Both the position numbers and the translations under genes were made by a program. Shown one piece after another: positions 17,771 to 26,782 of a stretch of DNA of 64,000 bases. Within the stretch, counting starts at the first letter, position 1. Every line of letters begins with the position of its first letter. The stretch lies in NCBI GenBank assembly GCA_038526915.1, contig JBCBGF010000001.1:186001-250000 (forward strand). The letters are read 5' to 3'. The DNA comes from JBCBGF01 sp038526915. GTDB taxonomy: Bacteria > Pseudomonadota > Alphaproteobacteria > Rhodobacterales > Rhodobacteraceae. Below the pieces are notes generated by a model. The model was not told where the DNA came from. It saw nothing but the letters and a program-made list of their open reading frames with translations, and did no database searches.

Positions 17771-19009
17771 ATGAGCGATTTGACGACAGCGGTCGACACA
17801 GGGCCGGCACGGTTCGGCAACACAGAGAGCCGGTTTGGCGGTGTTGCCAAAACATTTCACTGGCTCACAGCGCTTCTGATCTTGACGATGATCCCGCTTG
17901 GCATCGTTGCGCAATACTGGCCTTACGACACGTCAGAGGCTCTGGCGGTCAAAGCTGACCTGTTCTCGCTTCACAAGACGCTGGGACTGGTCACCTTCGT
18001 AGTGGCCCTTCTTAGGATTGCTTGGGCGATCGTACAGCCGCGTCCAGCCTTGTTACCCGCGGGGAGCCGTGCGCAGACGTTTGCCGCCGAAACCGTTCAT
18101 TTCGCCCTATACACGGCATTGGTCTTGGTCCCGCTGAGTGGCTGGATACACCATGCGGCCTCCACGGGATTTGCGCCTATTTGGTGGCCGTTTGGCCAAA
18201 CGCTGCCGTTTGTACCCCAGAGCGTGGCTGTCGCTGATGCCTTTGCCGGGCTGCACTTTGTTTTCAATATCGTTCTTGTGGCGGCGCTGGCGCTCCATAT
18301 CGGCGGCGCGCTCAAGCACCATGTCATTGACGGCGACGCCACGCTGCGGCGGATGATGCCGGGGACATGTGAATTGCCGCCTGCGCTGGAGCGTGCGACG
18401 GGCCACGCAGCCCCTGCGGCTACAGCGGCGGCCGTCTGGAGCCTCGCCGTAGTTATTGGTTTGACAGTGGGCTTGAGCGGGGAACGCTCCAGTGCTGTTC
18501 AGGCCGAGTTAGAGGCTGTGTCCTCGGAATGGGTGGTGCAGGAGGGAACCCTCGCAATCACTGTCCAGCAGTTGAACCAGCCTGTTACGGGCCAGTTCGC
18601 CGACTGGACCGCGGCGATTGCGTTCGACGAAGAGGCGCGCGATGGCGTTCACGGTCAGGTCGATGTCACGGTATCTGTCCCATCGCTGACGCTTGGCAGC
18701 GTAACGACACAGGCGCTCGCCGCCGATTTCCTAAACGCAGGCACGTTTTCAACGGCAACCTTTTCAGGGCCGATTTTGGCGGCGGACGACGGCTATGTCG
18801 TTGATGGCGTCCTGACCCTTGTGGGTCAAGAAGTGCCCCTGTCGTTGCCCTTTGCACTGGAGGTCGATGGCGATACGGCGACCGCCACGGGCACGGTCGC
18901 GATTGACCGGAGAGACTTCGGCATGGGGGCGACCTATCAGGACGAGGCAACGGTTGGCTTCACGGTCGATGTCAGCATTGGCGTAACTGCAACGCGCGGC
19001 GGCCAGTAA
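17771..19009 (+). CDS. Cytochrome b561-YceI fusion protein
   Basis: 412 residues. Residues 20-200 form a four-helix cytochrome b561 domain with the expected histidines (AKTFHWLTALLI, FSLHKTLGL, WIHHAAS, LHFVFN and LHIGGALKHH). A linker with one hydrophobic segment (about 222-240) leads to a YceI-like beta-barrel domain (245-412: WVVQEGTLAITVQQL, LGSVTTQALAADFLNAGTFSTATFSG, RRDFGMG). The likely topology is an inner-membrane b-haem core with a periplasmic lipocalin-like domain that may bind an isoprenoid. The start has no strong ribosome site. It converges on a free-standing YceI gene. Confidence 0.9.
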   Translation: MSDLTTAVDTGPARFGNTESRFGGVAKTFHWLTALLILTMIPLGIVAQYWPYDTSEALAVKADLFSLHKTLGLVTFVVALLRIAWAIVQPRPALLPAGSRAQTFAAETVHFALYTALVLVPLSGWIHHAASTGFAPIWWPFGQTLPFVPQSVAVADAFAGLHFVFNIVLVAALALHIGGALKHHVIDGDATLRRMMPGTCELPPALERATGHAAPAATAAAVWSLAVVIGLTVGLSGERSSAVQAELEAVSSEWVVQEGTLAITVQQLNQPVTGQFADWTAAIAFDEEARDGVHGQVDVTVSVPSLTLGSVTTQALAADFLNAGTFSTATFSGPILAADDGYVVDGVLTLVGQEVPLSLPFALEVDGDTATATGTVAIDRRDFGMGATYQDEATVGFTVDVSIGVTATRGGQ

Positions 19010-19013
19010 AAAA

Positions 19014-19043
19014 GAGCCCGACCGCGTGGTTGCGGTCGGGCTC
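19014..19043. terminator. Bidirectional terminator between two YceI-domain genes
   Basis: A perfect 12-bp stem (GAGCCCGACCGC at 19014-19025, GCGGTCGGGCTC at 19032-19043) has a 6-base loop. Six As precede it on the plus strand, giving a T-run for minus-strand transcripts from the yceI gene. It lies 5 bases after the stop of the plus-strand fusion gene. Confidence 0.85.
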
Positions 19044-19063
19044 TTCAGATCGTGCACGCTCGC

Positions 19064-19663
19064 TTAGCCCGCCGGCGCCATGGCTTCGAGTGAAATTGTC
19101 ACCTCGACCTCGTCACTGACGAAAGGCGCAAATGCGCCCACTTCGAAGTCAGAGCGCAGGATTGTCGTGGTTCCAGTGAACCCGATCGCATCAGCGCCGC
19201 CTGCTTGGGGCGACGGATGCGTGCCAGCGAAGTTCAACGTTGTGTCGAGGGTGATCGACTGGGTAACGTCGTTGATGGTCAGATCGCCGGTGATAAGCGC
19301 GGTGTCTTCGCCGGTGACCTCGATATCAGTTGAGACGAAGGTCACGACGTCATCTTCGGTCGTGCCGAAAAAGTCATCGCTCTGGAAGTGGCCATCGCGC
19401 GCCTCCCAGCCGGTGAACATCGAAAGTGTCGGGATGCTTGCCGTCACCGAAGAGTTCTCCGGTGCATCGACGTCGAACAAGATCTCGCCCTCCCAACCCG
19501 AAAACATGCCGAAGGTCGTCGACATGCCAAGGTGGTTATAGGAAAAAAGCGCCTGCGCGTGGCTGGCATCAATCGCGTAGGCCACGGGGTCGGCCTTAGC
19601 GGGGGCGGTGAAGGCAAGCGTAGCGACGGCTGCAGCGCTCGCTAGCGAAAGTGTACGGATCAT
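19064..19663 (-). CDS. YceI-family periplasmic protein
   Basis: 199 residues from the ATG at 19663 (AGGAG 7 bases upstream; a longer frame to 19741 is unlikely). A signal peptide of about 22 residues ends in AKA before DPVAYAIDASHAQALFSYNHLGMSTTFGMF, the typical YceI opening. The remaining repeats of LTINDVTQSITLDTTLNF and RSDFEVGAF fit the lipocalin-like barrel. YceI proteins bind polyisoprenoid lipids such as ubiquinone precursors. It is convergent with the b561-YceI fusion and shares a terminator with it. Confidence 0.92.
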   Translation of the reverse strand: MIRTLSLASAAAVATLAFTAPAKADPVAYAIDASHAQALFSYNHLGMSTTFGMFSGWEGEILFDVDAPENSSVTASIPTLSMFTGWEARDGHFQSDDFFGTTEDDVVTFVSTDIEVTGEDTALITGDLTINDVTQSITLDTTLNFAGTHPSPQAGGADAIGFTGTTTILRSDFEVGAFAPFVSDEVEVTISLEAMAPAG

Positions 19664-20138
19664 TTGGGAACTCCTGAAGATCGGTCGATACTGTGCAACT
19701 GAGCACGTTTTGACGCGACTCCAACTCGCGACTGCAAACACGTTCTGTTCGTCAGCTCACAGTTACAGCCTTGAGTGCGACTTTAGTCGATGCCCTTCCC
19801 GCCGCAGGAGCAGTCTAATTGCATCGAATTGGGGTTCTGAATTCCCTGAAGCAGCCTTTCGCCCGGGTCGATACGCAGCGTATGTCTTGGAACGCTAGGA
19901 CGAACGATCCGCCTTTCGGTAGCTGACTTGTCCATAGATCATGCGGAACAAGTACAGGTTGGAGCAGTACACTGGAACGCTGCCTGAAAGGCTATCGGGG
20001 CGACCGACGCTGTAGCGCGGCGAAGACGAGGCAACGCCGGCCAATGTTTACTGCGAAAGCAATGGGGGGCATCGAATGTGGGCTTGGTCTTGACAACATC
20101 CAAACCCATCGCGCTAGCTCTAACGCACCAGACCCCCT
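19664..20138. other. Intergenic stretch, no gene recognised
   Basis: Lies upstream of yceI and downstream of tspO. It should hold the yceI promoter and the end of the crtI-crtB-tspO transcript. Open frames cross it on both strands, but none has a ribosome site or known motif, and no terminator hairpin was seen. Confidence 0.5.
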
Positions 20139-20609
20139 CTACTCGGCCGCCACAGCCACACTCGGGTTCCGCCGCCAGACCGAAAAATTCAGCGCGCCCG
20201 CGACCGTCACCCAGGCCAGGTATGGTACAAACAACAGCCCGGCGATCCAGTTGAGCTGCCAAAACGCCACCATCGTCGCCGCCACCGACACCCACAGACA
20301 CACCAGAACAAACATTCCCGCGCCCAACCGGCGCAAGCCAAAGAATATCGGTGTCCAAAGAGTATTGAGCGCGATCTGAACAGCGAACAGGGCCATCGCA
20401 ACGGCGCTGCCCGACACAGGCGCGGCAAGCGCAGCTGCGGCAGCGATGCAGAGGTAGAGCACGCTCCACGCCAATGGGAAGGCCCAGTCAGGCGGTGTCC
20501 ATCTGGGCTTGTCCAGGGATTTGTACCATTCCCCCGGCTGAAACATCGCACCGGTCGTGCCCGCCGCGACGCAGGCCATGAAAAATATCGCAAAGAGAAG
20601 CCAATCCAT
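20139..20609 (-). CDS. tspO: TspO/MBR-family tryptophan-rich sensory protein
   Basis: 156 residues with five membrane segments and the TspO pattern GTTGAMFQPGEWYKSLDKPRWTPPDWAF near the start, NTLWTPIFFGLRR and the C-terminal W-rich helix (VPYLAWVTVAGALNFSVWRRN). In Rhodobacter, TspO (CrtK) is an outer-membrane tetrapyrrole-binding protein that modulates photosynthesis gene expression. The gene lies 14 bases after crtB on the same strand, so it ends the crtI-crtB-tspO unit, as in other phototrophic Rhodobacteraceae. Confidence 0.94.
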   Translation of the reverse strand: MDWLLFAIFFMACVAAGTTGAMFQPGEWYKSLDKPRWTPPDWAFPLAWSVLYLCIAAAAALAAPVSGSAVAMALFAVQIALNTLWTPIFFGLRRLGAGMFVLVCLWVSVAATMVAFWQLNWIAGLLFVPYLAWVTVAGALNFSVWRRNPSVAVAAE

Positions 20610-20623
20610 ACCGCATAGGTAGG

Positions 20624-21658
20624 TCAGGCGCCGAAATGTTCCAAATGCAGACGGCGATCTCGCGCCTCCAACGTTGCCAGCGCCGAGATCAACGCCCCCG
20701 ACCGGCCGTCGCCCCAGGCGTTCACGCTCGGCGCACTGCGGGCTGCTGCATCGACCAGAAACCGTGTCTCATCCAGTGGTTTCGCGTATAGCACCGCCGA
20801 TTTCGGCATCACCATCGTGACCCCTGTTCGCAGGACCGACAGGCCCAGCCAGCCCAGCTTCTGCGATCTGTAGGTATGGGCGCGGTAGGACACCGTATCA
20901 TACCCGTTCCGCCGGATCGCGCCACCGATCCCGGCATAGACGTGCCGCGCGGCGTAGATCCCCGGGCGGGCTTTCCGGGGCAGCGCTGGAATGCCGGCCT
21001 CAGAGCGCAGATAAAGCTTCTCCGCCTCGCGCAAGAGCCGCCGCACCATGGCTCGGACCCGCTCATCGGGCAGGGGGTCTGCGAAGAACGCATCAGGGTC
21101 TATCCCAGCCTCTTCCAGCCAGTCGAGCGGCAGGTACATCCGCCGTTCCCGCGCATCCTCGCCCACATCGCGCGAGATATTGGTCAGCTGCATCGCCACG
21201 CCCAGATCGCAGGCCCGCGCAAGCGCATCATAGTCGCGCACGCGCATGAGCACGCACATCATCGCGCCCACTGCCGCCGCCACACGCGCGGAATAGTCAA
21301 ACAGCTCTGACAAGGTCTGATACTGCCGCCCCATCGCATCCCAGGCCAGCCCTTCGAGCAACGCATCGGGCAAGGCACGCGGCATCTCATACGTGTCTAT
21401 CACGGCCGCAAAGGCACGATCGGCAGGCGTATTCCGAGGTTGTCCACGATAGATCAGATCCAACCGATCCCGCAGGGTCAGGACCGCCGCGCCCTTCTCT
21501 TCATGCAGATCCACCGCGTCGTCTGCCAACCGGCAAAACGCATAAAGCGCCAGCGCTGGATCGCGCACTTTCGCAGGGAGCAGCTTGGACGCGGCATAGA
21601 AGGACAGCGACCCGTGACGGATCGCTTCCTTACAGTGGGCCAGATCGTTTGGGTTCAT
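20624..21658 (-). CDS. crtB: Phytoene synthase CrtB
   Basis: 344 residues from the ATG at 21658, which overlaps the crtI stop by one base (TGATG). The two Asp-rich motifs of squalene/phytoene synthases are visible (FCRLADDAVD near 45 and NISRDVGEDARERRMYLP near 165). The enzyme condenses two geranylgeranyl diphosphates to phytoene, the first step of carotenoid synthesis. It is translationally coupled to crtI. Confidence 0.96.
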   Translation of the reverse strand: MNPNDLAHCKEAIRHGSLSFYAASKLLPAKVRDPALALYAFCRLADDAVDLHEEKGAAVLTLRDRLDLIYRGQPRNTPADRAFAAVIDTYEMPRALPDALLEGLAWDAMGRQYQTLSELFDYSARVAAAVGAMMCVLMRVRDYDALARACDLGVAMQLTNISRDVGEDARERRMYLPLDWLEEAGIDPDAFFADPLPDERVRAMVRRLLREAEKLYLRSEAGIPALPRKARPGIYAARHVYAGIGGAIRRNGYDTVSYRAHTYRSQKLGWLGLSVLRTGVTMVMPKSAVLYAKPLDETRFLVDAAARSAPSVNAWGDGRSGALISALATLEARDRRLHLEHFGA

Positions 21659-23208
21659 CACTCCGCCGCCATTTTCGTGGGGAAAGGTATCTCAGCCACC
21701 TCGGGCACCATCTGCGCCAACACCTCGGCACTGCAGACCACACCGGGCAGACCGGCACCCGGATGCGTGCCCGCCCCGGCAAGGTAGAGACCGGGCAGTT
21801 CTTCGCTGACATTGTGGGGCCGGAACCAGGCCGATTGCAGAATCCGCGGCTCAATCGAGAAGCCGGTGCCCATGGGCGACAAATAGCGGTCGCGGAACGT
21901 TTCCGGCGTGAAGGTCAGGCTGGTTGAGACATGATCCTCAAACCCCGGCATGACCTGCTGCAAGACCTTCGTCACCTTCGCGCGATAGGGTTCTTCCTCG
22001 GCCTGCCAGTCCACCGGATCCGCGTGGCCCAGATGCGGGACGGGCGACAGGACATAGAACGTGTCATCGCCCTCTGGCGCCACCGTGGGATCGGTAACGC
22101 TGGGCCGGTGGATGTAGAGGCTCATGTCATCGGCAAGGCGGCCCTTGAGGAAAATCTCCTTGAGTAGACCCTCATATCGCGGCCCGTTGAGGATCGTGTG
22201 GTGCCCAAGATCGGGCCACATGCCCCGCGTGCCTTTGGTGCCGAAATACCAGACGTAAAGGCCCATCGACCACCGGCGGCTCTTCAGCTTGGCATCGCTC
22301 CACCGCTTGCGTTTGTGGCCACGCAATAGGCGGGAATAGGTGTGCCCGGCATCGGCATTGGATACGACGACATCGGCACCGATCACCTCACCGCCGACCA
22401 GCCGCACACCCGACGCGCGACCCTGTTCCACCAGAATCTCATCAACTTCCGCACCCTGCCGAACCAATCCGCCCTGATCCGCGATCACGCGCACCATGGC
22501 ATCGGCGATCGCGGCCACACCGCCCATCGCATAGTGAACGCCGTATTCCTTCTCCAGATGGCTGACGAGGGCGTACATCGACGTCACATGGCAGGGATCG
22601 CCCCCGATAAAGAGGGGATGGAACGACAGCGCCATGCGCAAACGAGGATCGCGCACCCGCGCCTTGGCGTGACCAAAGATCGATCGGTCGGCGCGGAGCA
22701 TCGCAAACGTGGGCAGAACCTTGATCGTGTCCCACAACCGGTGCATCGGCCGCCGGCCCAACCCCTCGAACCCGATGCGATAGCGGGTTTCGCTGTCTTT
22801 AAGGAACCGCAGGTAGCCCTTCACATCACCCGGCGACAGCCGCGCCACCTCATCCACCATCCGGTCGGTATCACCACAGGCGGCGAAACGCGTGCCATCG
22901 GGCCAGCGGATCTCATAGAACGGATCCAGCGGGCGCAGATCGACATCTGCGTCGAAATCCCGCCCACAGGCCGACCACAGATCGCGCAGCACATCCGGCA
23001 CGGTGACAATTGTGGGCCCCAGATCGAACCGGTGCCCATCCTGCCAGATCGCCGACCCGCGCCCACCTGGGGTGTCGAGCCGATCCAACACGGTGACGTG
23101 ATACCCCTTGGCCCCAAGCCGCATTGCGGCGGCCAAACCGCCCAGACCGGCGCCTATCACAACGGCACGGTGGCGGTGTGCCTCGGGGTCAGAGACTCGC
23201 TTCAACAT
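21658..23208 (-). CDS. crtI: Phytoene desaturase CrtI
   Basis: 516 residues from the ATG at 23208; a GTG two codons earlier is an alternative. The N-terminal FAD dinucleotide motif reads AVVIGAGLGGLAAAMRLGAKGYHVTVLDRLDTPGGRGS, and the C-terminal FAD motif PGLYLAGAGTHPGAGLPGVV. It desaturates phytoene to neurosporene or lycopene for the spheroidene pathway. The gene is divergent from crtA, and two PpsR-type boxes lie between them. Co-transcribed with crtB and tspO. Confidence 0.97.
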   Translation of the reverse strand: MLKRVSDPEAHRHRAVVIGAGLGGLAAAMRLGAKGYHVTVLDRLDTPGGRGSAIWQDGHRFDLGPTIVTVPDVLRDLWSACGRDFDADVDLRPLDPFYEIRWPDGTRFAACGDTDRMVDEVARLSPGDVKGYLRFLKDSETRYRIGFEGLGRRPMHRLWDTIKVLPTFAMLRADRSIFGHAKARVRDPRLRMALSFHPLFIGGDPCHVTSMYALVSHLEKEYGVHYAMGGVAAIADAMVRVIADQGGLVRQGAEVDEILVEQGRASGVRLVGGEVIGADVVVSNADAGHTYSRLLRGHKRKRWSDAKLKSRRWSMGLYVWYFGTKGTRGMWPDLGHHTILNGPRYEGLLKEIFLKGRLADDMSLYIHRPSVTDPTVAPEGDDTFYVLSPVPHLGHADPVDWQAEEEPYRAKVTKVLQQVMPGFEDHVSTSLTFTPETFRDRYLSPMGTGFSIEPRILQSAWFRPHNVSEELPGLYLAGAGTHPGAGLPGVVCSAEVLAQMVPEVAEIPFPTKMAAE

Positions 23209-23224
23209 GGACACACTCTATATC

Positions 23225-23242
23225 TGTCTAGTTTGCTTTACA
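23225..23242. promoter_or_regulatory. PpsR/CrtJ-type box, crtI-proximal
   Basis: TGT-N12-ACA (TGTCTAGTTTGCTTTACA) in the divergent crtI-crtA interval, 17 bases before the crtI start. This is the consensus bound by PpsR/CrtJ, the aerobic repressor of photosynthesis genes. ppsR itself is not in the window. Confidence 0.8.
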
Positions 23243-23299
23243 ATCTTTCAGAAATAACCTGACATCAATACGCTTCTGCTTCCCTTCACACCCTCATTA

Positions 23300-23317
23300 T
23301 GTCAGACTTAGTTGACA
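23300..23317. promoter_or_regulatory. PpsR/CrtJ-type box, crtA-proximal
   Basis: A second TGT-N12-ACA (TGTCAGACTTAGTTGACA), 75 bases from the first, start to start. Pairs of boxes allow cooperative binding of two PpsR dimers. It lies 7 bases before the GGAGGA ribosome site of crtA. Confidence 0.8.
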
Positions 23318-23346
23318 GTTAATGGAGGAATCGGGCCATTCAGACC

Positions 23347-24054
23347 GTGACACTCAGCCTGTTCCGCTTCGGATCAGCCGCCACGCGTCTTTGGGTGCTG
23401 GGCCAGATGGGGGCCGCGCGCCTGTCTTTCATGCGCCTGCCCGATGTGGGTTTCTGGAAGCTGTGCGGGTCTGGCACCGGCGAAGGCTTCACCCCGGTCC
23501 CCAACACCGCCGTCTGGGCAATCCTGGCCACCTGGCCGGACGAAGCGACCGCACGCAAGCGGACGGGCGAGGCTGCAGTTTACAAGCGCTGGCGGGAACG
23601 GGCCGATGAATCCTGGACCGTGTTCCTGTCGCCCACATCGTCGCGGGGCGCGTGGTCGGGGGTGGAGCCGTTCCTGACCGAGAAGCCCGGGAATGCGCCA
23701 AACGGCCCGGTCGTTGCCCTGACGCGAGCCACCATCAAACCCTCGGTTCTCATGAAATTCTGGGGCCAGGTCCCGAATATCGAAGATGTCATCGGAGATG
23801 ACCCGAACGTCGCCTTCAAGATCGGGATCGGCGAGGTGCCTTGGTTCCACCAGGTCACCTTCTCGATCTGGCCCGACGTGTCTTCGATGGATGCCTTTGC
23901 CCGCAAAAGCGGCCCGCACGCGAACGCCATCCGCGCCGTTCGCGAAGGCAAGTGGTTCAAGGAAGAGCTTTACGCCCGTTTCCGCCTGTTGGGCGAAGCC
24001 GGCACTTGGGGCGGCACCAGCCCCTTGTCACAACTCGAAAGGATCGCGGCATGA
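23347..24054 (+). CDS. crtA: Spheroidene monooxygenase CrtA
   Basis: 235 residues from the GTG at 23347. The family pattern is clear: LSLFRFGSAATRLWVLGQMGAARL, DVGFWKLCGSGTGEGFTPVPN, EAWTVFLSP-like ESWTVFLSP, and GEVPWFHQVTFSIWPD. It adds keto groups to spheroidene (giving spheroidenone) under oxic conditions. The ribosome site GGAGGA (23324-23329) is 17 bases from the GTG but 8 from an in-frame ATT at 23338 whose reading starts (I/M)QTVTLSLFRF. The true start may therefore be ATT. The 3' end overlaps bchI (ATGA). Confidence 0.94.
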   Translation: MTLSLFRFGSAATRLWVLGQMGAARLSFMRLPDVGFWKLCGSGTGEGFTPVPNTAVWAILATWPDEATARKRTGEAAVYKRWRERADESWTVFLSPTSSRGAWSGVEPFLTEKPGNAPNGPVVALTRATIKPSVLMKFWGQVPNIEDVIGDDPNVAFKIGIGEVPWFHQVTFSIWPDVSSMDAFARKSGPHANAIRAVREGKWFKEELYARFRLLGEAGTWGGTSPLSQLERIAA

Positions 24055-25076
24055 CCCAGCCGTTCCCATTCTCGGCCATCGTCGGACAAGACGAGATGAA
24101 GCAAGCGATGATCCTGACGGCGATCGATCCCGGGATCGGCGGGGTACTGGTCTTTGGTGACCGCGGCACGGGCAAGTCGACGGCGGTGCGCGCGCTGGCC
24201 GCGCTCTTGCCGGAGATCACGGCCGTGCAGGGGTGCCCCGTGAACTCTGCCAAACTGGAAGACTGCCCCGAATGGGCTGGAATAGGGTCGAAACGGGTCG
24301 TCAAACGTCCGACGCCCGTGATCGATTTGCCCTTGGGCGTGACAGAGGACCGCGTCGTTGGGGCGCTGGATATCGAACGCGCGCTGACGCGCGGGGAAAA
24401 GGCGTTTGAGCCCGGCCTGCTGGCGCGGGCGAACCGGGGATACCTCTATATCGATGAGGTCAACCTGCTTGAAGATCACATCGTCGACCTTCTGCTGGAT
24501 GTGGCGCAGTCGGGCGAGAACGTGGTTGAGCGCGAAGGTCTGTCGATCCGCCACCCGGCGCGGTTCGTGTTGGTGGGCTCGGGCAACCCCGAGGAGGGCG
24601 AACTCCGGCCCCAGCTTCTTGACCGGTTCGGTCTATCGGTCGAAGTGGCCTCACCCACCGATATCTCGCAACGCATCGAAGTCATCCGCCGCCGCGACGC
24701 CTATGAAAACGACACCGCCGCGTTTCTGAAGCGTTGGCGTGCTGCGGATACGAAGCTGCGCAAGAAGATCCTTGCCGCGAAGGAGGCGCTGCCGAGCCTG
24801 GAGACGCCGGAGCAGACACTGATTGACTGCGCGGAGCTGTGCATCGCGCTGGGATCCGACGGGTTGCGCGGGGAACTGACGCTTCTGCGCGCCGCCCGTG
24901 CCGTGGCCGCCTTCGAAGGCGCGACGGAGGTCACCCGCGCCCACCTGCGCAAGATCGCGCCCTCCGCGCTGCGCCACCGCCTGCGCCGCGATCCCTTGGA
25001 CGAATCCGGCTCAACCACCCGCGTCTCCCGCGCGATGGGGGAACTCTTCGGCACTTTTCTGACAGCGGCGGAGTGA
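24051..25076 (+). CDS. bchI: Magnesium chelatase ATPase subunit BchI
   Basis: 341 residues from the ATG at 24051, overlapping the crtA stop by 4 bases. AAA+ motifs are intact: Walker A GDRGTGKS, Walker B YLYIDEVNLLEDHIVDLLLDV, the PVNSAKLEDCPEW insertion typical of BchI/ChlI, and LVGSGNPEEGELRPQLLDRFG. BchI forms the ATP-driven ring with BchD that inserts Mg into protoporphyrin IX together with BchH, which is not in this window. Confidence 0.97.
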   Translation: MTQPFPFSAIVGQDEMKQAMILTAIDPGIGGVLVFGDRGTGKSTAVRALAALLPEITAVQGCPVNSAKLEDCPEWAGIGSKRVVKRPTPVIDLPLGVTEDRVVGALDIERALTRGEKAFEPGLLARANRGYLYIDEVNLLEDHIVDLLLDVAQSGENVVEREGLSIRHPARFVLVGSGNPEEGELRPQLLDRFGLSVEVASPTDISQRIEVIRRRDAYENDTAAFLKRWRAADTKLRKKILAAKEALPSLETPEQTLIDCAELCIALGSDGLRGELTLLRAARAVAAFEGATEVTRAHLRKIAPSALRHRLRRDPLDESGSTTRVSRAMGELFGTFLTAAE

Positions 25077-26777
25077 GTGGACGCGCGGACCATCTCTGAC
25101 GCCGAGGCCCGCTGGGCGCGGGCGGGTCTGGCATTGTCAGTGCTGGCCGTAAACCCGACCGGGCTTGGCGGCCTGTGGCTGCGCGCCCGTTCTGGCCCTG
25201 CGCGGGACCGGTTTCTGGCGGCGCTAGACGCCCTGCCCCTGCCGTTGCGCAAGATACATCCCGGCATCAGCGACACACAGCTTTACGGCGGTCTCGACCT
25301 GAGCGCGACGCTGGGCGGCGGCAAAGTCGTCAACACCGCCGGCATCCTCACCAACCCTTGCGCAATCGTCCTGACCATGGCCGAACGCTGCCCCGCAGGC
25401 CTCGCGGCCCGCCTCGCGACCGCCCTCGATCAGGGCACCCATACACTGATCGCGCTCGACGAAGGGGCGGACAGTGAAGAGGTCGCACCGCCGTCCCTGA
25501 CCGAGCCCTTGGGGCTCTTCGTCACCCTCGACGATATCCCCCTGTCCGCGCTGTCCACCGAACTGATCGATGCGGGCGCCATCGCAACCGTGCGTCAGCG
25601 GCTGCCCCAGGTGACCTGCCCGGATGCCCTGCGCGACGACCTCGTCACCATCGCCGCGACTCTCGGCGTCTCAAGCCTGCGCGCGCCCCTGCTGGCGCTA
25701 GCGGCGGCCCGGACCATCGCTGCCCTCTTCGGCGAGGATGTCGTACAGCCCGACCACATCCGCCTCGCCGCAGAACTCGTCTTCGCCCACCGCGCGACCG
25801 CATTCCCCGACGCAGCAGAGGCACAGGAAGCCGAAACGCCACCACCCCCACCCGAAGACGCACAGACGGACGGCGGCGATACAGAAAGCGATCAGGACCA
25901 GTCCCTCCCACAGGAAATCCTGCTCGAAGCCGTTCAGGCCGCCCTCCCCCCCGATGTCCTTGCCGCGCTTGCTGCAGGCCGCGCGACGCGGGCGCGCTCT
26001 GGCGCGGCTGGCAGTGGGGCCACGAAGCGCGGCAACAGGCGGGGCCGGCCTTTGCCGTCACGCCCCGGTCGGCTCGACGGGCAATCGCGCATTGATCTGG
26101 TGGCAACCCTGCGCGCCGCCGCCCCATGGCAACCGATGCGGCGCAAGGCGGCACCCCAAGGTCACAGCCTGCACATCCGTGCCGAAGACATCCGCGTGCG
26201 CCGGTTCGAGGAACGCTCTGACAGGCTTTTGGTCTTCGCCGTCGATGCCTCGGGCTCAGCCGCCATGGCCCGGTTGGCCGAGGCCAAGGGCGCGGTCGAA
26301 CTGCTCCTCGCCGAAGCCTATGCGCGCCGGGATCATGTGGCGCTTGTCGCGTTCCGGGGCACGGCCGCGGAACTTCTTCTGCCCCCCACCCGATCCCTCG
26401 TCCAAACCAAACGCCGCCTCGCCGCCTTGCCCGGTGGCGGTGGCACACCGTTGGCCGCGGGTCTGGAAACGGCCATGGACATCGCCCGGCGCGGTCGCGA
26501 TCACGGCATGACGCCGACGCTCGTTGTGCTGACCGATGGCCGCGCGAATATCGCCCTTGATGGCAGCGCCGACCGCCGCGCCGCGGGAGATGATGCCCAA
26601 CGCCTGGCCCGCCTTTGCGCTGGCGAAGGCGTGCCGGGCCTCGTAATCGACACCTCGGTGCGTCCCCAGCCCGCGCTCGCCACGCTGGCCCAAACCATGG
26701 ACGCCCCCTACCTCGCCATGCCCCGCGCCGATGCCCACCGCCTGTCCGCCGCGGTCTCCGACCGGCTGGACGCCTGA
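25077..26777 (+). CDS. bchD: Magnesium chelatase subunit BchD
   Basis: 566 residues. The GTG start at 25077 follows the bchI stop with no gap. The N-terminal AAA+-like half has lost Walker A. An acidic/proline-rich linker (about 250-275) and a basic stretch (GATKRGNRRGRPLPSRPGR) precede a C-terminal von Willebrand A domain with the MIDAS motif DASGS and VVLTDGRANIAL. BchD is the integrin-like partner of BchI. Confidence 0.96.
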   Translation: MDARTISDAEARWARAGLALSVLAVNPTGLGGLWLRARSGPARDRFLAALDALPLPLRKIHPGISDTQLYGGLDLSATLGGGKVVNTAGILTNPCAIVLTMAERCPAGLAARLATALDQGTHTLIALDEGADSEEVAPPSLTEPLGLFVTLDDIPLSALSTELIDAGAIATVRQRLPQVTCPDALRDDLVTIAATLGVSSLRAPLLALAAARTIAALFGEDVVQPDHIRLAAELVFAHRATAFPDAAEAQEAETPPPPPEDAQTDGGDTESDQDQSLPQEILLEAVQAALPPDVLAALAAGRATRARSGAAGSGATKRGNRRGRPLPSRPGRLDGQSRIDLVATLRAAAPWQPMRRKAAPQGHSLHIRAEDIRVRRFEERSDRLLVFAVDASGSAAMARLAEAKGAVELLLAEAYARRDHVALVAFRGTAAELLLPPTRSLVQTKRRLAALPGGGGTPLAAGLETAMDIARRGRDHGMTPTLVVLTDGRANIALDGSADRRAAGDDAQRLARLCAGEGVPGLVIDTSVRPQPALATLAQTMDAPYLAMPRADAHRLSAAVSDRLDA

Positions 26778-26782
26778 CCGCC

